In this document: in pieces, positions 7,819 to 17,000 of the stretch
Layout of the letters: each line of letters begins with the position of its first letter
Numbering within the stretch: the first letter of the stretch is position 1
Assembly: GCA_026125795.1 (NCBI GenBank)
Contig: JAHCKM010000005.1
Span: 62,001-126,000, forward strand
Source: Burkholderiaceae bacterium
Lineage (GTDB): Bacteria; Pseudomonadota; Gammaproteobacteria; Burkholderiales; Burkholderiaceae_C
Length of the DNA stretch: 64,000 nt
Reading direction: 5' to 3'
Notes under the pieces: model-generated
What the model was told of the DNA's origin: nothing
What the model saw: the letters and a program-made list of their open reading frames with translations, nothing else
Databases searched by the model: none
Translations under genes and position numbers: made by a program

Positions 7819-8955
7819 ATGATTCCGCGCCCCCGCCTCGAGCAGCGCATCCGCACCGCGCTCGGCCGGTCGCGTGCCGTCGTTCTGGTCGGGCCGCGCC
7901 AGTGCGGCAAGTCGACGTTGGCGCGGCGGTTCCTGAACGCTGACGATCCCAACTACTTCGATCTCGAACGCCCCACCAGCCGATCGAGCCTTGCCGAACC
8001 GATGACGGCGCTGGAGGCGCTGCAGGGCCTGGTGGTCATCGACGAAGTGCAGCACGCACCGGAACTGTTCCGCGTCCTGCGCGTGCTGATCGACCGCGAC
8101 AACCGGCCCGGCCAATACCTGCTGCTGGGCAGTGCCAGTCCGACGCTTCTTCGGCAAACGAGCGAAACGCTGCTCGGCCGCATCGAGGTCATCGAGATCG
8201 CGGGTTTCGATCTGCAGGAGGTGGGTGTTCGCGACACCGCGCGCCTCTGGCTGCGCGGCGGCTTTCCGCCGGCGTACACCGCCGCCAACGACGTCGATGC
8301 CAATGCCTGGTGCAGCAATGCGATAGAGCGCTTCGTGCAGAGCGACTTGCCGCAGTTCGGCGTCAACGTGGCGACGCCGGCGATGATGCGCTTCTGGGCC
8401 ATGCTGGCGCATGTGCACGGGCAGGTCTGGAATGCGGCCGACCCGGCGCGCTCACTCGGCGTGAGCGAGCCCACCGTGCGCCGCTACCTCGACTGGCTGA
8501 CGCAGGGGTTCATGGTGCGCCAACTCCAGCCCTGGTTCGAGAACCTGGGCAAGCGACAGGTCAAGGCGCCCAAGATCTACTTTCGCGATACGGGCTACCT
8601 GCACGCGTTGCTCGGCATCCGCGAGGCCGGCGAGCTGGCGCGGCATCCGAGGTCTGGTGCCTCATGGGAGGGATTCGCGCTCGAACAGGTGCTGCGCCTG
8701 ACGCAGCCCGACGCGGCCTACTTCTGGGCCACGCACCAAGGAGCCGAGTTGGATCTGCTGATGTTCAAGCACGGCAAGCGCGTGGGCGTGGAGATCAAGC
8801 GCGTCGACGCGCCGAGCCTCACGCCATCGATGCGGATTGCCATGGGTGACCTGAAGCTCGACGCCCTCTACGTCGTGTACCCGGGCAACCGCCGCTACAC
8901 GCTCGCCGACCGGATCGAGGCGGTGCCGCTCGACGCGTTCGTGGAGGCGCCTTGA
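7819..8955 (+). CDS. AAA_14/DUF4143 family ATPase
   Basis: 378 residues. Walker A is GPRQCGKST (near residues 25-33), Walker B is VVIDEVQ, and a sensor-like LLGSAS follows. The C-terminal DUF4143 domain ends in a PD-(D/E)XK-like core (GAELDLLM then GVEIKR). Members are widespread in accessory DNA; some are suspected toxin-antitoxin or defence components, but the role is unproven. The ATG at 7819 gives the usual MIPRPRL start; an ATG at 7795 adds 8 residues but lies inside the inverted repeat. No good ribosome site is visible at either. Confidence 0.8.
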   Translation: MIPRPRLEQRIRTALGRSRAVVLVGPRQCGKSTLARRFLNADDPNYFDLERPTSRSSLAEPMTALEALQGLVVIDEVQHAPELFRVLRVLIDRDNRPGQYLLLGSASPTLLRQTSETLLGRIEVIEIAGFDLQEVGVRDTARLWLRGGFPPAYTAANDVDANAWCSNAIERFVQSDLPQFGVNVATPAMMRFWAMLAHVHGQVWNAADPARSLGVSEPTVRRYLDWLTQGFMVRQLQPWFENLGKRQVKAPKIYFRDTGYLHALLGIREAGELARHPRSGASWEGFALEQVLRLTQPDAAYFWATHQGAELDLLMFKHGKRVGVEIKRVDAPSLTPSMRIAMGDLKLDALYVVYPGNRRYTLADRIEAVPLDAFVEAP

Positions 8956-8982
8956 GGCTCACGGGCTGTGCGTGGTGGCGAG

Positions 8983-9123
8983 CGGCGCGGCCACGTGATC
9001 GACCGCTGGGGCGAGTGGAACGAGCTGGCCGGGCACGCGCATGGGATCACGATCGATGCGCGGACGGGGGTGCGGTGTGGGGGGTGTGATCCGAGGAGTG
9101 ATGGTGCTGCCATCGGTCTTTGA
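8983..9123 (+). pseudogene. Remnant: 3' end of a second gamma-glutamyltransferase gene
   Basis: Translates as 46 residues plus a stop that align without gaps to the last 46 residues of the intact gene at 2382-4016 (39 identical by my hand alignment), including the GEWNELAGHAHGITID segment. Nothing upstream encodes the rest of the protein; the DUF4143 ATPase gene ends 28 nt earlier. The first half is nearly identical in DNA; the second half has drifted to codons rare in the neighbours (AGG, TGT, AGT, GGG). It is a fragment left from a deleted or displaced paralogue. Confidence 0.85.
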
Positions 9124-9166
9124 ACTGATGTGCCCCGGTTGGCACTTCGGTTAGCCTGCGCGACCG

Positions 9167-10030
9167 ATGCCAACCCCGTTTTCTCTTCGCATCTTCGTTG
9201 CCGACGGCGACCCCGACGGACTTCGTGTCGTTGATCGCAGCAATTGGATAGGCAGGGCGCTCGTCTTTCCGCGTGCCTTGTTCCCTCAAGTGAAAGTCCG
9301 CGAGGAACTGCGACAGACGGGTGTGTACCTGCTCATCGGGCCGAGAGAAGACGGCGAAGGAGAGATGCTCTACATCGGCGAAGGTGACCCAATTCGTCCG
9401 CGCCTTGAGAACCACTACGCACAGAAAGACTTCTGGATTCGCGCCGTGTGCTTCATGGCGACCGCTGGGCAATTGAACAAAGCGCATGTTCAGTTTCTCG
9501 AGTCGAATCTGGTGAGGTTGGCGCTGGCTGCAAAACGCACACCCCTCGACAACGGCAACGCACCGGCCGAACCCACGCTCAGCGAAGCGGATCGGGCCGA
9601 TATGCAAGTGTTCCTGGAGAACATGCTCGGCATGCTTCCTGTGCTTGGAGTGCATGCGTTCGAGCAAGCGACGGCGCGCGCGCCGTCTGCCGTCACGATC
9701 CTGATTTGCAAGGGGAAAGGTGTAGTGGCGACGGGCTTTGAATCCAGCCAGGGCTTTGTCGTGAAGAGCGGTTCTCAGGCCGTTGTCGAGGAGGCGCCGT
9801 CATTGCCGCAGTACGCGCGAAGCATGCATGATCTGCGCAAAGAGTTGATTGGGAACGGTGTCTTGGTGCGCGAGGGCGACGTCTACCGTTTCTCTCAGGA
9901 CTACGTCTTCAGTTCACCCTCTGCGGCGGCGACCGTGGTGCAGGGCCGGAACTCAAACGGGCGTATCGATTGGAAGGACTCGCAGGGCCGAACCCTGAAG
10001 TCCCTGCAGGAGCGTGAGGCGACATCGTGA
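9167..10030 (+). CDS. GIY-YIG domain protein with C-terminal DUF4357
   Basis: 287 residues. GVYLLIGP at about residue 52 and LYIGEGD at about 68 form the GIY-YIG core. The C-terminal 50 residues (DYVFSSPSAAATVVQGR, then GRIDWKD) match DUF4357, often found in proteins encoded beside type I restriction genes. The family is described as predicted nucleases, although some lack catalytic residues. The ATG at 9167 follows the ggt remnant by 43 nt. It overlaps hsdM by 4 nt, so it is part of the restriction-modification operon. Confidence 0.8.
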   Translation: MPTPFSLRIFVADGDPDGLRVVDRSNWIGRALVFPRALFPQVKVREELRQTGVYLLIGPREDGEGEMLYIGEGDPIRPRLENHYAQKDFWIRAVCFMATAGQLNKAHVQFLESNLVRLALAAKRTPLDNGNAPAEPTLSEADRADMQVFLENMLGMLPVLGVHAFEQATARAPSAVTILICKGKGVVATGFESSQGFVVKSGSQAVVEEAPSLPQYARSMHDLRKELIGNGVLVREGDVYRFSQDYVFSSPSAAATVVQGRNSNGRIDWKDSQGRTLKSLQEREATS

Positions 10031-11583
10031 TCACCGGGGAAATCAAGTCCCAGATCGACCGCATCTGGGACGCCTTCTGGTCCGGCGGCATCTCCAACCC
10101 GCTGGAGGTGATCGAGCAGATCACCTACCTGTTGTTCATCCGGCGGCTGGACGACCTGCACACGCTCGAGGAGAACAAGGCCGCACGCCTGAAGAAGAAG
10201 GCCCTCGAGCGCCGCGTCTTCCCCGCCGGCCGAGACGCCAAGGGCCGCCCCTACGACGACCTGCGCTGGTCGCGCTTCAAGCACCTGGCCGCGGGTGAGA
10301 TGTACACGGTGGTCGCCGAGCACGTGTTCCCGTTTCTGCGCACGGACCTGCCCAAGCAGCTCGGCGGCGAAGACTCCACCTACGCGCACCACATGAAGGA
10401 CGCGCGCTTCACCATTCCCACGCCGGCGCTGCTGGCCAAGGTGGTGGACATGCTCGACCACGTGCCGATGGCCGATCGCGACACCAAGGGCGACGTCTAC
10501 GAGTACATGCTGGGCAAGATCGCCAGCGCCGGGCAGAACGGCCAGTTCCGCACGCCGCGCCACATCATCCGGCTGATGGTGGAGCTGACGGCGCCGCAGC
10601 CCACCGATGTGATCTGCGACCCGGCCTGCGGCACCGCGGGCTTTCTGGTGGCCGCGGGCGAGGCGCTGCGCGAGCGGCACCCGAAGCTGCTGCATGACAG
10701 GAAGCTCAGCGAGCACTTTCACCACCGCATGTTCCACGGCTTCGACTTCGACAACACGATGCTGCGCATCGGCAGCATGAACATGCTGCTGCACGGCGTG
10801 GAGAGCCCCGACATCCGCTACCGCGACTCGCTGGCGCAAGAGCACGCGGGCGAGGACGAGAAGTACACGCTGGTGCTGGCCAACCCGCCGTTCGCCGGCA
10901 GCCTGGACTACGAGAACACCGCCAAGGATCTGCTGCAGATCGTCAAGACCAAGAAGACCGAGCTGCTGTTCCTGGCGCTGTTCCTGCGCCTGCTCAAGCC
11001 GGGCGGCCGCGCCGCGGTGATCGTGCCCGATGGCGTGCTGTTCGGCTCGAGCACCGCGCACAAGCAGCTGCGCCGTATGCTCGTTGAGGCGCAGAAGCTT
11101 GACGCCGTGGTCAAGCTGCCGGGCGGCGTGTTCAAGCCGTACGCGGGCGTGTCGACCGCGATCCTGCTGTTCACCAAGACCAACTCCGGCGGCACCGACC
11201 ATGTGTGGTTCTACGACGTGCAGGCGGACGGCTGGAGCCTGGACGACAAGCGCACGCCGCTGCTGGCGGACGACAAGCTCGGGCCGCTGCCGCACACGGC
11301 GCTGGCGGACGACGAGCATGCCAAGAACAACCTGCCCGACGTGCTGGCGCGCTGGGCGGAGCGCAACGGCGCTGAGCGGGAACGGCCGCGCACCGCGCAG
11401 AGCTTCTGCGTGCCGAAGGCCGACATCGCTGCGCAGGGCTACGACCTCTCGCTCAACCGATACAAGGAGGTGGTGCACGAGGCGGTGGAGCATCGGGCGC
11501 CGAAGGACATCCTGGCGGAGTTGGTGAAGCTGGAGGAGGAGATTCAGCGGGGGGTGAAGGAGTTGGAGGGGATGCTGAAGTGA
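10027..11583 (+). CDS. hsdM: Type I restriction-modification system, methyltransferase subunit
   Basis: 518 residues. The N-terminal HsdM helical domain (IDRIWDAFWSGG, then ITYLLFIRRLDDL) is followed by an N6-adenine methyltransferase domain with the SAM-binding motif DPACGTAGF (residues 198-206) and the catalytic NPPF (about 286-289). With HsdS it methylates adenines in a bipartite site and marks self DNA. GTG start overlapping the GIY-YIG gene; its stop overlaps the hsdS start (GTGA). The final 20 codons are strongly G-ending. Confidence 0.95.
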   Translation: MITGEIKSQIDRIWDAFWSGGISNPLEVIEQITYLLFIRRLDDLHTLEENKAARLKKKALERRVFPAGRDAKGRPYDDLRWSRFKHLAAGEMYTVVAEHVFPFLRTDLPKQLGGEDSTYAHHMKDARFTIPTPALLAKVVDMLDHVPMADRDTKGDVYEYMLGKIASAGQNGQFRTPRHIIRLMVELTAPQPTDVICDPACGTAGFLVAAGEALRERHPKLLHDRKLSEHFHHRMFHGFDFDNTMLRIGSMNMLLHGVESPDIRYRDSLAQEHAGEDEKYTLVLANPPFAGSLDYENTAKDLLQIVKTKKTELLFLALFLRLLKPGGRAAVIVPDGVLFGSSTAHKQLRRMLVEAQKLDAVVKLPGGVFKPYAGVSTAILLFTKTNSGGTDHVWFYDVQADGWSLDDKRTPLLADDKLGPLPHTALADDEHAKNNLPDVLARWAERNGAERERPRTAQSFCVPKADIAAQGYDLSLNRYKEVVHEAVEHRAPKDILAELVKLEEEIQRGVKELEGMLK

Positions 11584-12761
11584 TCCGCACGGCGACCATC
11601 GAGGCGGCGTGCGATCTTGTCACTGACGGCACTCACTACACGCCCAAGAACATCGGTCGTGGAGTCCCGTTTCTGACCGTCAAGGACGTGACCGACGAGG
11701 TTCTGGACTTCAGCGGCTGCTCGTTCATCAGCGACGATGACTATCGGCTGGCAAAGGCTGGCAACTCCGCGCCACAACAGGGGGACGTTCTGTTCTCGAA
11801 GGACGGCACGGTAGGGAAGGTGCATGTAGTCAGCACTGACAAGCCATTCGCGGTCTTGTCTTCACTCGCGATCTTGCGTCCCAGGGCTGAAGCAGTCGAT
11901 CCGAAGTACTTTGGGCACGTCCTGCGATCGCCACGCGTGCTTGACGACGCTTTGAAGCGGAAGACTGGGTCAGCGATTCGAAGGGTCATTCTGTCCGACC
12001 TGAAGAGGGTGCGAGTTCCCCTCCCGCCTCTCCCCGAGCAGCGGCGGATTGCGGAGATCCTGGACAAAGCGGACGCGCTGCGGGCCAAGCGCCGCGCCGC
12101 GCTCGCTCAGCTCGACACCCTCACCCAATCCATCTTCCTCGACATGTTCGGCGACCCCGCTACGAATCCGAAGAGGTTTCCGTTCGCCAGGCTCGATGCG
12201 CTCGTACGGGAGGGCGACTCCATCAACTACGGCGTCGTGCAACCGGGAGAGGACTGTGAAGATGGTGTCCCTTTGGTTCGTGTCGGTGACTTGCAGAACG
12301 GCAGGGTTGAGCATGCGGCACTAAAACGGATCTCGCCCTCAATCGAGAGCTCCTACAAGCGCTCGCGTCTTCGGGGCGATGAGATCCTGGTCAGCTGCGT
12401 CGGCTCGACCGGCGTGATCGCTCTGGCCGACCCTTCGGTGAAGGGCTTCAACATTGCTCGCGCGGTGGCTCGCGTGCCGTTGGCAAACTCGATCGATCGC
12501 CCGTATACGGCGACCTATCTGAGGACCGAGTTTGTTCAGCGCTACTTCAAGAATGAGCTACGTACGGTCAGTCAGCCCACTCTCAACATCAAGCAGTTGT
12601 CCGAACTCCTTGTCTTGCGCCCACCCTCGGAGTTGCGGGAGGAGTTTGGACGTCGTTCGGAGGCCCTCGCGCGATTGGGTGCCAGTCAACGTGAGTCGCT
12701 CGACGCGTTTGACGCTGCGTTTAACTCCCTCCAACACCGCGCCTTCCGCGGTGAGCTGTAG
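11580..12761 (+). CDS. hsdS: Type I restriction-modification system, specificity subunit
   Basis: 393 residues with two target-recognition domains, each followed by a helical conserved region. The central one is PLPPLPEQRRIAEILDKADA (residues 140-160) with KRRAALAQLDTLTQSIFLDMFG; the distal one near the C-terminus is LRPPSELREEFGRRSEAL. The two domains read the two halves of the target site and hold HsdM and HsdR. GTG start coupled to hsdM. Codon use in the recognition domains is less GC-rich than in hsdM, as expected for horizontally shuffled specificity genes. It converges on a PIN-like gene 16 nt away. Confidence 0.93.
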   Translation: MIRTATIEAACDLVTDGTHYTPKNIGRGVPFLTVKDVTDEVLDFSGCSFISDDDYRLAKAGNSAPQQGDVLFSKDGTVGKVHVVSTDKPFAVLSSLAILRPRAEAVDPKYFGHVLRSPRVLDDALKRKTGSAIRRVILSDLKRVRVPLPPLPEQRRIAEILDKADALRAKRRAALAQLDTLTQSIFLDMFGDPATNPKRFPFARLDALVREGDSINYGVVQPGEDCEDGVPLVRVGDLQNGRVEHAALKRISPSIESSYKRSRLRGDEILVSCVGSTGVIALADPSVKGFNIARAVARVPLANSIDRPYTATYLRTEFVQRYFKNELRTVSQPTLNIKQLSELLVLRPPSELREEFGRRSEALARLGASQRESLDAFDAAFNSLQHRAFRGEL

Positions 12762-12777
12762 CGGGTCGACGCCGGCG

Positions 12778-13221
12778 CTATCTCGCAGGCGGGTACCAGT
12801 GCACGACCGATCCCGGCGCGTCCGGGCGCAGCGCCAGCTCCTTCGGCGTCGGCCGATAGACTTTCGCGATGTACGGTGGCTGGTGGGTCGCCACGAACGC
12901 ATCGATGCGCGCGATGGTCTGCACGAAGTGCTCTGCGAGCTGCGCATGCGGCGCATGGCCCACCACCAGCAGCATCGCGATGCGATGCTCGATCACCGCG
13001 GCCAGCTCGTTGGCCTTGTAGCGGATGCGTTCGTCGTGGGTGACGACGATCCAGCCGCGTTCGCCCACCGCGGTCAACCATTGGGCGTCGGGGGTGTCGT
13101 GCGCAAAGTGGTCCGCGTGGCGCTCCACGACCAGGCCAGCCTCGCGCAGCCGTGCGGGAAACTGCTTGCCGAGGTCGCGGTCGGTGAAGTAGACGGGGCC
13201 GCGGGTCGCGATGCCGGCCAC
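12778..13221 (-). CDS. PIN-like toxin (VapC45-type), partner of the DUF433 protein
   Basis: 147 residues. The N-terminus VYFTDRDLGKQFPARLREAG, then WIVVTHDERIRYK, follows the PIN-like layout with acidic residues at TDRD and THDE, where a metal would bind. It begins (GTG) 19 nt downstream of the DUF433-domain gene on the same strand, the normal order for this type of toxin-antitoxin pair. Ribonuclease activity is inferred from the fold. The pair lies antisense between hsdS and hsdR. Confidence 0.7.
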   Translation of the reverse strand: MAGIATRGPVYFTDRDLGKQFPARLREAGLVVERHADHFAHDTPDAQWLTAVGERGWIVVTHDERIRYKANELAAVIEHRIAMLLVVGHAPHAQLAEHFVQTIARIDAFVATHQPPYIAKVYRPTPKELALRPDAPGSVVHWYPPAR

Positions 13222-13240
13222 GCCGAGCGCCCGGCCGCGC

Positions 13241-13930
13241 TTACGCAGCGCGCTCGTACAGCGCAGCTTGCTCTATGTCGGCGGGCGTCAGGTCGTAGTC
13301 CGCCGCGAGGTCGGCCACCGATTCGCCGGCATCGAGCCGCTCGGCAATCGCATGCGTGGAGACGCCGCGCGCCACCAGCACCGGCCTGCCGAAGGCGATG
13401 TGGGCGTCGATCGCGATCGGGCGGCCGCTGTCGAGCGCTGCAGTCGGATAAGGGTAGAGACGCACCGGAAACTTCCAGGCATCCCACTCGACGCGCGCCA
13501 GATGATCTTCCAGCGCCTTGCGGATCGCGATCTGCCCCGACGCTGAGAGATCGATCAGGCTGCCGTAGTGATCGAGCAGCACGCGGCCGCCGTGGGTGCG
13601 CAGGTCTTCGCGCAGCAGGAGGCGCTCGACCTTGAGCGTGCGCTCGGCGTACGCAATCGAGTCGCGCAGCGCCTTGATCGACACCCCGTGTGCGGTGCGC
13701 AGCGCACGCAGCACGTGCGCCTCGATCAGGTTGTAGAACGACAGCAGCGGCGGCTTGCCGCGTGCCGGCTTGATCAACGCCTTGAAGCGGCCCTGGCCGT
13801 CGGCCACCGGATAGTCGCGCCCCACGGCCCATGCGCGCAGCGTGGCCTGCGGCAACTTCAGGTAGCGTGCCGCCTCCGCCAAGGTGTAGGCGGGTTGATG
13901 GCGAACGTCGGTCTTGTCGAAGGCGGCCAT
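13241..13930 (-). CDS. DUF433 antitoxin with N-terminal helix-turn-helix
   Basis: 229 residues: a MerR-like helix-turn-helix at about 10-45 (YTLAEAARYLKLPQATLRAW), a central region, and a C-terminal DUF433 domain (IAFGRPVLVARGVSTHAIAE, then LTPADIEQAALYE). This two-domain layout is that of antitoxins paired with PIN-like toxins. The ATG at 13930 was chosen because residues upstream in the open frame show no homology and run into the hsdR leader. An inverted repeat at 13940-13969, just upstream, is a likely autorepression site. Confidence 0.75.
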   Translation of the reverse strand: MAAFDKTDVRHQPAYTLAEAARYLKLPQATLRAWAVGRDYPVADGQGRFKALIKPARGKPPLLSFYNLIEAHVLRALRTAHGVSIKALRDSIAYAERTLKVERLLLREDLRTHGGRVLLDHYGSLIDLSASGQIAIRKALEDHLARVEWDAWKFPVRLYPYPTAALDSGRPIAIDAHIAFGRPVLVARGVSTHAIAERLDAGESVADLAADYDLTPADIEQAALYERAA

Positions 13931-13939
13931 TCGGGGGCG

Positions 13940-13969
13940 CGGAAAGTGGCCGATTGTCCACGCTTTCCG
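13940..13969. promoter_or_regulatory. Inverted repeat between the divergent antitoxin and hsdR genes
   Basis: Arms CGGAAAG and CTTTCCG with a 16-nt centre, 9 nt upstream of the DUF433 antitoxin ATG. It is placed to be the antitoxin operator, and it lies in the only space available for an hsdR promoter. Confidence 0.5.
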
Positions 13970-14096
13970 GGCGGTGCACGACGGGGGGCTTGCTTGTTCG
14001 CAGGGCGCGCCTTGCGGCTGTTTTACGATACCGCCGCATCCTAAATTGGCGCCGTCCGCCATTTCAGCGAGGCACGGCGTTGCCGAGGCGGGAGGG

Positions 14097-17000
14097 ATGA
14101 GCCAGTTCGCCTTTCTGCAAGCCGAGTGGGGCACCGTGTTCGAGGCGGCCACGCGCGCCGAAGCCGCCGTGCACGCCGACCCGCGCACCGCCTGTTTCTA
14201 CGCCCGCCGCGCGCTCGAGTTGTCGGTGGCCTGGGCCTACAAGCACGACCCGGCGCTCAAGCTGCCCTACCAGGACAACCTGTCGGCGCTGATCCACGAG
14301 CCGAGCTTCAAGCACACCGCCGGCGAGGCGGTGTTCGCCAAGGCGCGCGTGGTCACCACGCTCGGCAACAACGCGGTGCACAGCCACCGGCTGGTGGTGG
14401 CGCAGGACGCGCTGGTGGCGGTGCGCGAGCTGTTTCACATCGCCTATTGGCTCGCGCGCACCTACGGCCGCAGCGGGCGGCCGCCGCCGGGGCTGGCGTT
14501 CGACGCGGCGGCGCTACCCAAGCCGCCGCCGACGGCGGCGCAGGTCGCGCAGACGGCAGCCGCCGCTGCCCGCGCCGCCGAACAACTGCAGGCGCTGCAG
14601 GCGAGCCTGCGCGAGCGCGACGAGAAGCTCGCGGCGCTGTTGGGCGAACGCGGCGCCATCGACGCCGAACTGGCGCGCCTGCGCGCCGAGGTGGCCGCTG
14701 CGCGCCAGGCCGCTGCTGCCCAGCCTGACCTGCACAACTACTCCGAAACCGAGACCCGCGACTACTTCATCGACCTGCTGCTCAAGGAGGCGGGCTGGGC
14801 GCTCGATCAGACCCGCGACCGCGAGTTCGAAGTGGCAGGCATGCCCAATGCGCAGGCCAAGGGATTCGTCGACTACGTGCTGTGGGGCGACGACGGCAAG
14901 CCGCTGGGCCTCGTCGAGGCCAAGCGCACGCGCCGCGACCCGCGCGTGGGCCAGCAGCAGGCCAAGCTGTATGCCGATTGCCTGGAGCGCCAGTTCGGCC
15001 AGCGGCCGCTGATCTTCTACTCCAACGGCTACGACCATTGGCTGTGGGACGACGCGCGCCACCCGCCGCGGCGCGTGCAAGGCTTCTACAAGAAGGCCGA
15101 GCTGGAGCTGGCGATCCAGCGCCGCACCACGCGCCGCGCGCTGGCCGATGCCACGATCAGCGGCACGATCATCGAGCGCCCGTATCAGACGCGGGCGATT
15201 CGCCGTGTGGCCGAGGCCTTCGAGCGCGACCACGACCGCAAGGCGCTGCTGGTGCTGGCCACCGGCGCCGGCAAGACGCGCACGGTGATCGCACTGGCGG
15301 ACCTGCTCATGCGCTGCAACTGGGCCAAGCGCGTGCTGTTCCTGGCCGACCGGGTGGCGCTGGTGAACCAGGCCGTCAACGCGTTCAAGCGCCACTTGCC
15401 CGATGCTTCTCCGGTCAATCTCGTGACCGAGAAGGATGCCGAGGGCCGGGTGTTCGTCTCGACCTACCCGACGATGATGGGGTTGATCGACGAGTCCAAG
15501 GATGGCCAGCGGCGCTTCGGCGTCGGGCACTTCGACCTGGTGGTGATCGACGAGGCGCACCGCTCGGTGTTCCAGAAGTATCGAGCGATCTTCGACTACT
15601 TCGACGCCATGCTGGTCGGCCTCACCGCCACGCCGAAGGACGAGGTGGATCGCAACACCTACGGCCTGTTCGACCTCGAGGACGGCGTGCCGACCGACGC
15701 CTATTCGCTGGAAGAGGCGGTGCGCGACGGTTACCTGGTGCCGCCGCGGGCGGTGTCGGTTCCGGTGAAGTTCCAGCGCGAAGGCATCCAGTACGACCAG
15801 CTGTCGGAGGAAGACAAGGACCAGTGGGACGCGCTCGAATGGGACGATGACGGCTCGGTACCCAACCGCGTCGAGGCCGAGGCGGTGAACAAATGGCTGT
15901 TCAACAAGGACACCGTCGACAAGGTGCTCGAACACCTGATGACCAAAGGCCTCACGGTCGCGGGCGGCGATCGGCTCGGCAAGACGATCGTCTTTGCCAA
16001 GAACCAGGCGCACGCGGACTTCATCGCCGAGCGGTTCGACGTCAACTACCCCAAGGTCAGGGGCGAGTTCGCGCGCGTGATCACGTTCAAAACCGAGTAC
16101 GCGCAGACGCTGATCGACAACTTCTCGAGCAAGGACAAGCCGCCGCACATCGCGATCTCGGTGGACATGCTCGACACCGGCATCGACGTGCCGGAGGTGG
16201 TGAACCTGGTCTTCTTCAAGCTGGTGCGCTCGAAGACCAAGTTCTGGCAGATGGTGGGGCGCGGCACGCGGCTGTGCCCCGACTTGTTCGGCCCGGGCCT
16301 CGACAAGAAGCTGTTCTACCTGTTCGACTACTGCCAGAACCTGGAGTACTTCAGCCAGGACATCCCGGGCACCGAGGGTTCGGCATCGGAGCCGCTGCGC
16401 AAGCGGCTGTTCAACGCCCGGCTCGAGTTGATCGGGCAGCTCGACGAGCGGGCCGGCGAGTCCGGGGCTCACGTGGTTCGCGAGCGCGCCGCCACCTATG
16501 GCGGGCCGGCGAGCGACGGTGAAGTGCGCGACGCCACCTCGGGGCTGCTGCAGCGCGAAGTGGCGGCGATGAACCTCGACAACTTTGTGGTGCGGCCGCA
16601 CCGCAGAACGGTGGAGAAGTTCGCCAAGCCCGACGCGTGGAAGAAGCTGCCGCGCGAGGCGGCGCAGGAGCTGTCGCGCGAAGTGGCAGGGCTGCCGTCG
16701 GAACTGGACCCGGAGAACGAAGAGGCCAAGCGCTTCGATCTGCTGCTGCTGAACCTGCAGCTTGCCGCATTGCGGCACGAGCCGGCCTTTGCCCGGCTGC
16801 GTGACAGGGTGAAGGACATTGCCGCGCTACTGGAGGAAAAGTCGGCGATCCCCGCGGTGCGCGAGCAGATGGTGCTGATCCAGGACGTGCAGAGCGACGA
16901 GTGGTGGCAGGACGTCACCGTGCCGATGCTCGAGGTCGTGCGCCGCCGCCTGCGCGACTTGGTGCAGTTGATCGACAAGCGCCAGCGCAAGATCGTCTAC

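Noticed and set aside
14514-16778. Long minus-strand frame (754 codons) inside hsdR
   Set aside because: Exactly antisense to hsdR helicase codons, low-complexity Arg/Val/His composition, no start signal.
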